From contig NC_068556.1 in the NCBI RefSeq assembly GCF_022201045.2, positions 6,674,001-6,738,000 of the forward strand: 64,000 bases of DNA, in the 5' to 3' direction. Under the pieces are notes generated by a model. That model saw only the letters and a list, made by a program, of their open reading frames with translations. It had not been told where the DNA came from and made no database searches. Below, piece by piece: positions 1 through 11,239 of the stretch. The stretch is from Citrus sinensis (Eukaryota; Streptophyta; Magnoliopsida; Sapindales; Rutaceae). The translations under genes were made by a program, and so were the position numbers. Numbering within the stretch: position 1 is the stretch's first letter; every line of letters begins with the position of its first letter.

Positions 1-612
1 CAAAAGGAACCAAAACTAAAAAACCCTAAAACTAATTTAACAAAAATTAAATTATAGAGGCAGCGAGAACGGCGGCAACTTCAGTGGCGTCGGCGGTTTC
101 ATGCAGCAGTGGAGGCAACGATTTCGAGTAGTGGCAGATCACGCAGCATGCGCCATTTTGTTGTTGTCGATTCAAGACAGCGGCAGATCACACCGGCAGA
201 AGCTGCAGTGAAAGGCAAGAAGAAGAAGGAGAAGAAGAAGAAAAAAGAAAGAAGAAGAAGAAAGAAAGAAGAAGAAGAAGAAGAAGATGAAGGCGAAGAA
301 GAAGGAAAAAAGAAAGAAGATTGAAAGAAAAAAGACGCCAAGAAGATTGAAAGAAAGAAGAAGAAGAAGAAGAGAAGAAAAAAGGAAACGAGAGAGAGAG
401 AGAAAAGGGGGAAAAAAGAATGATAAAAGAGTGTTTCTTTTAGTTTTTTATTTATTATTTTAATGTTATATGAACTTATCATTTTACCCTTGTTTGGCGT
501 TAAGTTAACGGTGATTTGACGGAAATGGGGGTGCAGTGCATATAGTCGAAAGATGTGAGTGCGCGGTGCTAAATGTCGAAACAATTGGGGGTTGACGATA
601 AATTACCCTTAT
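1..612. mobile_element. Right part of a probable MULE-type DNA transposon (left end outside window)
   Basis: The segment from about 485 to 612 reads inward like a MULE terminal inverted repeat. Read from the right end it starts with a short G/A-rich tip, then a C-run, and ends in a CCGTTAAC-like inner motif, the pattern of the complete MULE-type elements elsewhere in this window. The interior (200-420) is an almost pure GAA/AAG purine tract giving a Lys/Glu-rich reading frame that I do not regard as a gene. The left terminus is not in the window, so no target-site duplication can be tested. Family assignment is inference. Confidence 0.4.
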
Positions 613-2577
613 AACAATCAAGTCTACCAAATAAATAGCTTTTTCCATTTAATTATCATTTATCATCAGTTCTGGAATTGTTGTAAAGGCGAAAGACAGA
701 GAGCTGGCCTGCCTGACTTGAATGAATATTTTGGCTTTTTGCTTTTGGTCAGAAGAAGCGAATGTCATGCCACTAATTATGAGGATAATTAATAAAATAA
801 TAATAATGACGGGAAGGGCCATGTGAGAGAGCCCCCAATGGCGCCCCCCCTTTCGCCATTCGCCACCCAATTCCAATTCAACTCTGAAAAAGTAAAACAA
901 TCACTGCCTGCTCCCTAATCCCATTATTCAATTCTTCGATTTTTCTGTCCATTTATTTCTCAAATGGTATTATCATACACTAAATCCGAAAACCACACAC
1001 AATAAGGACCGAAAATATCCAACATCAAAGCGTTGTCATTCCACTCCAACTTGCGCATATTACACCCACGTTTTATATCTCTTAAAAGACTCCTTAATTT
1101 GATTTGGTCCAATCTGTTGTCAAACAATATACTTCATTTTTTTAAATACAAAAAAAAACCCCAAAAATATGCTAATATTTATTGACATTCGTTTATAAAT
1201 AATATCAGAATAATAAATTCGTACAATAATAACATAATTTATGATTAGAAACGCCATCATAATCAAATTCATCAAAAAGGTACAAGCACTAAACATAATC
1301 ATAAACCATCATTGTGACACTAACCAGAAACTCAATGTTTTAAAAAGTTAATTCGTGGATGGAGCAAAGAATTTTTGTTAGCCATCATTTTGGTATTTTG
1401 GGAAAAGGGAAGGGATGGCCAGGCCATATTTTGATAATGTCAAGTCAAACATTCCAAAGTCCAAACAAGCCCGCACACTTGTGCTCTCTCCACCGGCTCT
1501 CCGGCGGCCTCATCTACGAAGCATTTCTAGACTCGTTTTGCCGGCGCGAGCTCGCCAACCCAACGTAATCCTCCCACCACCTTCCTTTCCTTTGTTATTT
1601 TCGAAGTCTACTCCTATATATATATATATATAATTTTTTTTTATCAGAAAATACAGTTTGTATTTACTATTTAGAGCGCGTGCGGGCCCATTTGGATTAC
1701 TAATGAAAATAATTTGCTTTTTTTTTTAAATTTGTTTTAATAAATAATAATGTACATAAAAGAATTTATTATGGTTATTAGAAAATTCACTACAGACTGT
1801 TGGCCTCGGGTCGTTGTCTGATCTGTCCCACGATGAAACGGCTTGCTGAAACTTGAAACCACCGTAGGCCATTCATTAAACAGCCTAAAAATTAAATTGG
1901 ATTAATATCCGACTAAGTCTCACCGTCTCGGAGCCAAATTATGATTTATGATGATATTCAGACGATTATGATATTATTATTATTGGTTTAATTCATTTCT
2001 TAAAATAAAATTTTAAAAAAATTATTAGCGAGTCTGTTGGCATTTTAATAATATCAGGAAAGATGTCAATATCTTGGTGAATAGTGAACTGTTGGCATCC
2101 AGCTGGGTATGGCTTTTACTTAGAGTAACATACACTGCAACAATCAGAGAGAAAAAGTTAAAAAATAGATTTTAGGGTTCACCTAATCCTTGACTTAAAT
2201 TTTTATTATCATCACATAATTATTTTTGTAATCATAATCCTGGCTTAAAAAACTATACTGCGTAAGTAAGTAACCACGCTGCTGCTTCTTCGTTTGCATC
2301 GAATAATCAACGCCTTTTGTAGGCTCAAGGTGACCCTACGATATATAAAATATAATCCATCTAAATTAAAATTTGTAGGCATATTTATGATATGACAATT
2401 TTAATAACAGAACCATATTCACATCGAATCGGATTATGTGTTTTAATCGTACGACATTATAAATACACATCTGGGGTATCAGATTCTTTAAAAAAAAAAC
2501 TCAGAATTAAATCTAAATTAAGTGAGATAGAGAAATGAATAATAATATATGAACCAAAAATTATCACTATCACATAG
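613..2577. other. Intergenic AT-rich DNA, nothing recognised
   Basis: No reading frame here resembles a known protein, and there is no RNA gene or clear repeat. It contains a short TA microsatellite (about 1615-1631) and simple T- and A-rich runs. Confidence 0.6.
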
Positions 2578-2586
2578 AAACAAATG

Positions 2587-3382
2587 GGGAAAAAGTTCTT
2601 TACATCCTTAGGGTTTAATGTAATAGCTCATTTCATCCTTATTTTTCAAACAATAGCATAAAATATCCTTCCGTTAACTCACCGTTAGTGTAAAACCGTT
2701 AACTAGTAATTCATTGAGGGCAAAATAGGATTTTTCATTAAAGTGATACAAACTATATTAAAATAATTTTTTTACACAATTAAATAATACTACAAAGTAT
2801 GCAAAATTCATTAAATTTTTCTTAAATTAAATCAACGATGAAATAGTTTGATATAACCATTGAATAATTGCCATAAAGAGCAAATTATAATTAACACAAT
2901 ATCTTTCAATCATTGAAAGAAAAACTCAAAAATGCCACCAATTTTTATGTGCTTGCATGTGCTGAATATCTTCTTTATCTTCAACTCAATTCAATCCATT
3001 TTACGTTACAATTAGAGAATATACTTATATGAATAAGAAAATTATAATATTTTTGGTACTTGGATATAGGGTTGATAGGGTTTTCATGCCATCAAAATAG
3101 AAATAAGTGAAAAAAGAATTGCTTGAAATATAAATTTGTCATCTTTTCGATATTTCTTATTTAGTGGGATTACATAAAATTATTTTTAGTTATATGTCAA
3201 TTTTTATTTATTTTTATAATTTTCTCTTTGATAGAAAATTCCTTTTTACCCTTAATAAATTACTAACAAATGACATTCAACTAACAGTGAGTTACCGGAA
3301 GAATGTTTTGGAATATTGTTTAAAAAATAATGATGAAATGAGCTATTGTATGAAACCCTAAGGATGAGAATGAAGTTTTCCC
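2587..3382. mobile_element. Non-autonomous MULE-type element, 796 bp, with 9-bp TSD
   Basis: The two ends are imperfect inverted repeats of about 105 bp (2587-2695 against 3280-3382). Both carry a CATCCTTAGGGTTT block near the tip and a GTTAACTCACCGTTAG-type block inside. The element is bracketed by a perfect 9-bp direct repeat AAACAAATG at 2578-2586 and 3383-3391. A 9-bp duplication with long TIRs is the Mutator superfamily signature. The interior is AT-rich and codes for nothing recognisable, so it is a non-autonomous (MITE-like) copy. Confidence 0.85.
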
Positions 3383-3391
3383 AAACAAATG

Positions 3392-4740
3392 TAATGTTAT
3401 TGTTTGTAAAGCAGCAAAAATTTCGCCATCTTCAAGGGGGGAAGATGATGATTCTGTGGAATATTATATTCGGACAATCTGCCACAATCAGTGCTAACCG
3501 ATTTGGACACATTTGCATTAACGGAAGGGTTACAATTAATACATGAGATTGACACGAGGTAATTAGTCAGGTCTCTGTGGGAAAATTGTAATCACTGGAG
3601 ACTTTAAAAAAAGACTTTATAAAGTAAGGCGTATTGTGGATGCTGAGCTTTGATTCTCACCTGCATCGATTGTTCTTTTCATTTTTCATTGGAGGAAAGA
3701 AAATTCAAGAGCCAGGTGTATCTGGCAAATTTTGTAACACGTTCCACTCTTCGTAAGAAAAAAATAAAAATAAATAAATATATCGGATCCTATTTAATAG
3801 TTTAGATATAGGGTTATTCGGATGTCTGAATTCAAAACAAGTTAAGTTTAATCTCTAAATAATTTTGAGAAAATCTTTCAGCAGGAGAGTTTGAAATCAA
3901 TCACTACCCATGTGTTGGATAAATAGGTTAAGAATTTTAATCCTAATCCGACCAAAAAAAAAAAATCGTATCGACTCGGATCTAATCAATTTAATAATCG
4001 TGTCAAATTTAACAACTCATACTTATTTATTTGTGTCGAATAATAAGATTGTGTCAAATTTTAATAGTTCTAAATAGGAGAGTTTGAAATCATTACACAT
4101 GTGCGAGAGAAAGTGAATTTACCTTAGAAAAATCACTTTTTAAATTTTCTCACTCGGCCATTTTGAGAAAGTAAGTTCAAATTTCTCTTTATAATATATG
4201 AGGAAGATTGAGATTCTCTGTAAAAGAACAGATTAAGAGAGCTATAGAAATTTGAACAAATATTTCCAAAGACATCGACCCATCTTTAAATTACAAAGTC
4301 CAATAAATATATAAACCTAAATCTAGTGGGATTTAGGTTCGTTCATGGAAATATATATAATAAATTATTTCCAGTTTGAAACTTTTTCCTTTTTGTTTTT
4401 TTTTTTTTTCCTCTTTAAGTTGTACAATTTCCTTTCCTTCGTTGGTTGATACAAAATTTTGAATAATTGCAGTGACAAATGGGCAAAATTTACAGAAATT
4501 AAAAAGGAGAAAAGAAAAAGCTGGCAGAAACTTCCAAACGAAGACCAAAACTCTAAATCACGGATTACAACTAATTTGGCAAATAAAATAAAAATGCAAA
4601 ACCCCCCAAATTATCCGAAAACCGAGTAAAGAAAAGACAGCCGGAGAGGACCGCGAATGCGCGGGCCAATCGTGTGGGTCCCCCGCGGAGCACTTTGTCC
4701 CAATTGGACAACAAGCCAAGCATTAATCAAAGCAGCAGAC
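3392..4740. other. Intergenic DNA upstream of the PERK gene
   Basis: No gene is recognised. The distal part is AT-rich. The last few hundred bases are presumably the promoter of the downstream kinase gene, but I can name no specific element. Confidence 0.5.
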
Positions 4741-4745
4741 GATAA

Positions 4746-4748
<3 letters not shown>

Positions 4749-4776
<28 letters not shown>
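4749..4776 (+). repeat. (CT)14 microsatellite in PERK1 5' leader
   Basis: A perfect CT run lies about 250 bp upstream of the ATG at 5026. CT/GA tracts are common in plant 5' UTRs. It would be a polymorphic marker. Confidence 0.85.
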
Positions 4777-5025
4777 TGCAGTTTCTCCCATGTGAATCGT
4801 CCCCGCAACAAACAAACGCACAAACAAATCCTTCTAGCTGACGAAAAAGTGTTTTGTCTTGTACTTCTTTTCTGACACAACTACTCATATACTCATACTA
4901 ATACTAATACTAAGCTCTCTTCATTTTTCACAATTCTAATTTCTAACACAACAAACACAACGGCAATATTCTCTCTTGAATTGAGAGAGAAATAAACGGT
5001 CGTTATAAAAAGAAGCTCGGCTGCA

Positions 5026-8000
5026 ATGTCAACATCACCGTCGCCGGGGGCCACCCCAGCGGCACCGGCCCCCACTTCTCCTCCATCCGCCAACACCACC
5101 TCGCCTCCGCCCCCCGCCACTCCCTCGGCTCCCCCACCCTCCACCCCCGCTGCCCCGCCACCAACCACTCCTGCTGCTCCGCCACCTGCCACTCCTGCTG
5201 CTCCCCCTCCCACCACTCCTGCCTCTCCACCACCGCCTACCACCCCGGCGCCGAGCCTGCCACCCCCGTCTTCACCGACACCTCCTTCCTCAGGCGCTCC
5301 CCCGCCGTCCACTCCTTCTGGCCGGCCTCCGCCCCCGTCGAATCCGGTGGCCAGGAGTCCTCCCTCGCCTCCCAATAGTTCCGGGAGGCCGTCTCCTCCC
5401 ACGGTTCGGGGATCGCCGCCGCCTCCGACGGGTGACGACGGTGGCGGCGGGGTGAGTACTGGGTTAGTGGTGGGGTTGGCGATTGGTGGGCTGGCGGTAA
5501 TTGTGGTGGTGAGCCTGTTGTTTTTGTGTTGCCGCAAGAAGAGGAGGAGGAGAGATGATGAGGCCGGTTACTATATGCCCCCACCTCCTCCTGCCCCAAA
5601 AGGTAAAGCTTTTAACTTTCTTATTTTCTTTTCTTTAAATTTGCATATTTATTTATTTATTTATTTCAAATTGCTTCTGGTTTCGTTGATTTTAATCATT
5701 TTGTGCGTTTCCGTGACCTGTTTTTGCAGTGTTGTTCTTGATTTATGATTAAGATTTGATTCATCCTTGGCATTGCATGAATTTAAATCGGACTTAGTTT
5801 TTTATTTTTCTTGCATTTGTTTAATTCAATTTTGACCGTTTTGATTGATTGATGCATGTATCAATGAAACCGTCTTATCTTTGATTTTTACTTGGTTCTC
5901 TGAACTATTTTGTACTTTGTAGACATGGGTGATATGCAGCTGCATGTGTGCTGTCTAATGTCTGTGGATTGCAACGGAGTCAAATTTGCTCTTTTGGAGG
6001 TGTTGTGATATTTTCATATTCGAGATTATTACTAGAATTGGGACATTTTCGGAATAATTTCAGTGGTCCTTGTTTTTGTTACCATATAGTTGGCCAAAGT
6101 CTCATTCTACCAAACTGGCAAACCCCATTCCAAAATTCTGTTTATTGCAAAATCTAAAATCTTGAACTACTTAGGGTAACACATAAGTTTTAAACTTCTA
6201 GTAAATTATTGTTCTTTGTTTTACCTTTCCAATTTTGATGCTTTCCATTCACATATTTATCTACAGCTTGTGGCCAAGACTCTTGATTTTGTCTCAGTTG
6301 ACTAAGTTACATCTTATCATTAGGAGTACCAAAAATGGTTCCTGCTATTGTTTTTTTTTCTTGAGATTTTGAGGCACTTGAAAATTGCTTTTTGATGTTG
6401 AATTGTTAATTTTGATTTCAATACGCTTTTAATTCAAGGTGTGATAGCATATTGGCAATACATTGTGATCAAGTACTAGTCATTTCTCTAGTTTCTTTGA
6501 GTAATTAATTTTAAAGAAGGTGTTAACAAGCTATACAAATAACTCCTTGACTAACATCTCCAGAGGTTCCTGCTTCAATTAATAACTATTGAGTATTGTA
6601 AGTAATTTATGATTTGTCAGTTGACCCTTACGGCGGCAGACAGCAGCACTGGCAGCAAAATGTCCCACCTCCTGCAGCACAAGTAGTCACACAGCCACCG
6701 AGGCCGTCTCCTCCACCTCCAGTTGCATCACGCCCACCACACTCACCAGTATACAATCCCTCCCCTCCACCACCACCACCACCTTTCATGAGCAGCAGTG
6801 GAGGCTCTGGCTCCAATTATTCAGGGTCTGAGGCACCACTCCCACCTCCATCACCAGGCCTTTCATTAGGTTTTTCGAAGAGCACCTTTACATACGAAGA
6901 ATTAGCAAGGGCAACAGATGGCTTCTCAGATGCTAACCTCCTCGGACAAGGCGGTTTTGGTTATGTGCACAGAGGAGTCCTACCAAATGGTAAGGAAGTC
7001 GCAATCAAGCAGCTGAAAGCTGGAAGTGGGCAGGGAGAACGTGAGTTTCAGGCAGAAGTTGAAATTATTAGCCGAGTACATCACAAACATCTTGTATCCT
7101 TGGTTGGATACTATACAGCTGGATCACAAAGAATGCTTGTGTATGAGTTTGTTCCAAACAACACTTTGGAATTTCACTTGCATGGTAAGTTTGCATATGA
7201 AGTCCTTAGATAACCCTTTATGTGAACTTATGTGTTGGAAAGTACTTTATAAGTTCTTCTTGTACTTATTGTATTGGCCTTCATTATGTTGTTAAGGCAC
7301 CAAATGCAAGTAAGACATTAGTTCACAGATGCTTTTGTAATAGATGCTTTTTAGCTGATGTAAGAAATTTATTGAGGATCTGACAAAAAGCATATTGCAG
7401 GGAAGGGTCGGCCTACCATGGATTGGCTAACAAGACTCAAAATTGCTTTAGGTTCTGCGAAAGGACTGGCTTACCTCCATGAAGATTGTAAGATCTTTCT
7501 CTCAAACTTTATGGATTGTGATTTCTGATTGTACAGTGATTTACCCTAATATCTTGTCTATTTGTACTTTCAGGTCATCCTAAAATTATTCATCGTGATA
7601 TTAAAGCAGCTAATATACTTTTGGATTTCAAGTTTGAGGCAAAGGTATTGATTGCATTAGTGAATTTTTAACTCAAAATTTTTGAACTAGTGGAAACATG
7701 AGCAGAACCTTATTTCAAATTCTATCTAGCACCAGTGTGATTTGAAATTTTTGTAGGTATCAATTATATTTGTGATGCTAATCTTGAAGTTCCTTTCCTT
7801 AGGTTGCTGATTTTGGACTAGCAAAGATTGCTTCTGATGTTAATACTCATGTCTCCACCCGAGTGATGGGTACATTTGGGTAAGACCAACTACTTTGATA
7901 TTCTTTTTTCTAATTGTCGTATCACTGATGATGAACCATGTTATGTTTGAGTTGAACCAGAGTGTGGCCCAAAAATTTCATAAGTTATTTTTTGTTTTCC

Positions 8001-9145
8001 CAAGATATCTCCAAACCTCATTGTGAATGCTTGAACTCAATTGCACTTAACTCTCATGTTTTTTTTTTCTTTGTCTTTTTCTTTATTTCATGACATTTTA
8101 CATTGGTGTTTGAAGTTCGCTTCATCTGTTCATAGTGATCCGTTTAAGGCAGCTGGTTCAGCTATGATTGTGACCCATATTATTGTTGTTAATCTTTTCA
8201 GTTGATTCTAATGATAATGATCAAATCTATTTTTCTAAGGATAGGTTTAGAGTTTTGATGAGTGAGCTTTATATGCTCACTCAGGACTTTGAATTAGCTA
8301 ATTTTTCATTTTCTTATATGCTTGGCACCTCAGATACCTGGCTCCAGAGTATGCTTCAAGCGGGAAACTCACAGAGAAATCAGATGTTTTCTCCTTTGGG
8401 GTCATGCTTTTGGAATTGATTACTGGTCGTCGACCTGTCGACTCAACCCATACTTTCGTGGAAGACAGTTTGGTGGATTGGGTGAGTAATATTTTTTTTT
8501 TGCCCTTCTTTTCTCCAATCACGGGAGTCCAGTTATGGCTATGAAATCTTGGATATCACAGGAAACTAACTAAATTTGTTGGCATTACAGGCAAGGCCTT
8601 TGCTTAATAGAGCTATAGAAGATGGAAACTTTGACACTCTGGTTGATCCAAAACTGCATAATGAATACAACCACAATGAGATGGCTCGTATGGTCGCTTG
8701 TGCAGCTGCTTGTGTGCGCCATTCAGCACGTCGCCGACCAAGAATGAGCCAGGTAATGAGCTTGAATTTGGTTGATCAATTACCAAAACATCGTCTTTTT
8801 AATCAGTCTTCTAATGCGTAATTTATTATGGAGCAGATAGTCCGAGCTTTGGAAGGGGATGCATCTCTGGCTGACCTTAATGAAGGAATCAGACCTGGAC
8901 AGAGCAGTGTTTACGGTTCTTACGGAAGCTCAGACTACGATACAATGCAATACAACGAAGACCTAAAAAAATTCAGGAAGATGGCATTAAACAGCCAGGA
9001 ATACAGTGCCAGTAGCGAGTACAGTAGACCTACCAGTGAATATGGTTTGTATCCTTCTGGGTCAAGCAGTGAAGGCCAGAACACCCGAGAAATGGAGATG
9101 GGAAAGACGAAGAAAAACAGTCAAGGTTTCAGCGGAAGCCCCTAA
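5026..9145 (+). CDS. PERK1: Proline-rich extensin-like receptor kinase, PERK1-like
   Basis: Plasma-membrane Ser/Thr receptor kinase with an extracellular, extensin-like Pro-rich domain thought to contact the cell wall. Exons: 5026-5602, 6621-7184, 7401-7487, 7574-7644, 7803-7879, 8334-8481, 8591-8752, 8837-9145 (664 aa). Residues 1-140 are Ala/Pro/Ser/Thr-rich, with no classical signal peptide, as in this family. A single transmembrane helix at about 144-168 is followed by [10 protein letters not shown] second Pro-rich stretch precedes the kinase: GQGGFG loop, VAIK lysine, HRDIKAAN catalytic loop, DFGLAK, GTFGYLAPEYA. All kinase motifs are intact. The ATG at 5026 is the first in frame. The symbol rests on overall resemblance and on collinearity with Arabidopsis; another PERK paralogue is possible. 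Confidence 0.93.
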
Positions 9146-10195
9146 CAACTGACACTATTTTTCTGTAAAGTCCCCGGCACACCCTTCTTTTTCATTCACA
9201 CTATGAATTGAATGTCGCATTGATTGCAAAATTGTTGTTTGGCATAATTCATACAATTTTCTTATCCTTTTTCCCCCTCTAATTTTGTAATTTTTTTCCC
9301 CCCCAATACTTGTATTTACTAGTGCTTGTTAAATATACAAGAATGTAAGGAAGAGATTTGGTTGATTCTTTGATCCGTTGATTAAACGTTCATATTGATT
9401 TGGTTTTTAAATTATGCCGAGATCAAAAGGCACAGTCACCAGCCGCTTTCTTGATTATTATGCTCTCTAGGCTCGTGAACTTGAAAAGGCAGTTTTTATT
9501 CGGTGCACGTTTCTCTTACATCAAATGATCAATGGCGCTATCATGGTTAGATTCTTGCACGCTTGTGCTGGTCGAATTTCTCGTGTCCATACTCGAGCAA
9601 TGATTCTCTCCAACTCCAACTTGCGTTTGGTCTGAACATGAGCTGGCATCTAGCTGGCCAGTCATCAAGACAAATTCTTCCAATATCCACTTTCTCCTTT
9701 GAAATTCGAACGGCGGTCAGACCCCACCACCAACTTCTGTTCTGGCTTTATGTTTATGTGGTCACATGTACATTAAAAAAAAATGATACAACTGTAACCA
9801 AAATCAAATGTCAAAATGCTTATAAAATCATTTGAAAATGAGATGGTGGTGGTCAACTGATTAACTGGTTTATCAAAATTTGCCAGCTCATGTCACTTCT
9901 TCATTGGCCGATCTTAGCAGCAATGGATTTTATATTTTTATGGTCATGTTCTTGTTGGCCTACTGCATTTCCACTTTCGGAGAAGCTATACTTTGTGAAT
10001 TTTTATTACTATCTTAATCTTAAAGGACGCTCCATTGATAATGAAACTATTTCAACTTTAAAAGATAAAAATTTATTAAAATCGGCAATCATATATTAAC
10101 AAGGAAAACTCCAATATTCTTGTTAACATAAGATAAAAAAATCAGATGAAATAAGTTTTTAAAAAACTCTGAAGAGTTCAGATTCACGATAACAT
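9146..10195. other. PERK1 3' UTR and intergenic DNA
   Basis: The first few hundred bases are the expected 3' UTR. Nothing else is recognised up to the small hAT-like element at 10204. Confidence 0.5.
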
Positions 10196-10203
10196 TCTAA
10201 TTT

Positions 10204-10767
10204 AGAGATGGCAAAAAAGATTGGGTTAGTCCGAGTTTGGATCAATCCGGTCCATTTCTAAGGGTTTTGACTTGAATCTCCCACATGATGGCCTAAATAA
10301 GAGTTTAGAAATAAAATTCCGAGTCAAGCCCAAATCTTCCTTTTTCTTTTAAAAATAAATTTATAAATTAGAATAATAAAATTTAAATTTGAAAAATAAT
10401 GAAAAATAAAAAAGAAAACTTAAATCCATAATTTATAGATAAATAATGAATTAAAAAATATAAAATTATAATATTAAACTCTCTTTTAAGTATTAATTAA
10501 TTAAGAGAGTGTATGAATTAGAGAATTCAATACTAAAAAATTAAATTTTTAAATTTTTATTTATTTTATTTTCTTTATTTATTATTTTATTTTAAAATAT
10601 TTATTTTCTTTAATTCATTATTGATTATAACAACTTAATTTTTATTAACTTATTTTAAATTTATAATAATTTTTTTTAAAAAAAAAAATCTGAGCCCAGC
10701 ATAGGCCCAATCCTTGGTAATGAACTTCGGTCTGAGCTTCAAAAAGCCCTTAATTTGCCAATTCTAT
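10204..10767. mobile_element. Degenerate hAT-like MITE, about 564 bp
   Basis: The left tip AGAGATGGCAAA and the right tip (TTTGCCAATTCTAT) form a short imperfect inverted repeat, related to the TAGGGATGGCAA tips of the two better hAT elements in this window. The flanks TCTAATTT (10196-10203) and CCTAATTT (10768-10775) match in 7 of 8 positions, as expected for an old 8-bp hAT target duplication. The interior is AT-rich and non-coding. Confidence 0.5.
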
Positions 10768-11239
10768 CCTAATTTATGGATTTAAACTAGCTTGTGACTT
10801 GTGACTGTGGGTTGAATGTGGGTGGAACCAAACAAATCTCCATGAAGGGTATATTGGCAATTATGAACAAAACAGCGTGGTTTTTTTGGAAAATGAAATT
10901 TCAAAGAAGATAGCTGGCGACTTTCGTTTGGCTGATGCTTTGCTGACCGTTAACATGACCGGTAGTTGCTATATTCCACACAAATGATTATCAACATTTT
11001 TTAAGGTCGGTCAATTAAATAAAAAGATTTTTATTTTCAATTTTCTAATTTTTTTAAAAAAGAAAAAAAGTTAAGGGAGAGAAAGAATGAGAATCTTTAC
11101 TTGCATATTCGATATTTTTTTCAATTATCTAAAAATAAATAAATGTTAATAATAATAATAATAATTCAGAAAAACTACCTCGTGCAACAGCCAAAACTAC
11201 ATTGCACAGAGAAAATTCAATTGCGTTTTGAATAAAAAA

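Noticed and set aside
99-584. Long open frames on both strands in a GAA/CTT-rich tract
   Set aside because: They are products of a purine/pyrimidine repeat (poly-Lys/Glu or poly-Ser/Phe), with no domain.
4893-5599. Gly-rich open frames opposite PERK1 exon 1
   Set aside because: Antisense shadows of the GC-rich proline codons; no independent evidence of a gene.
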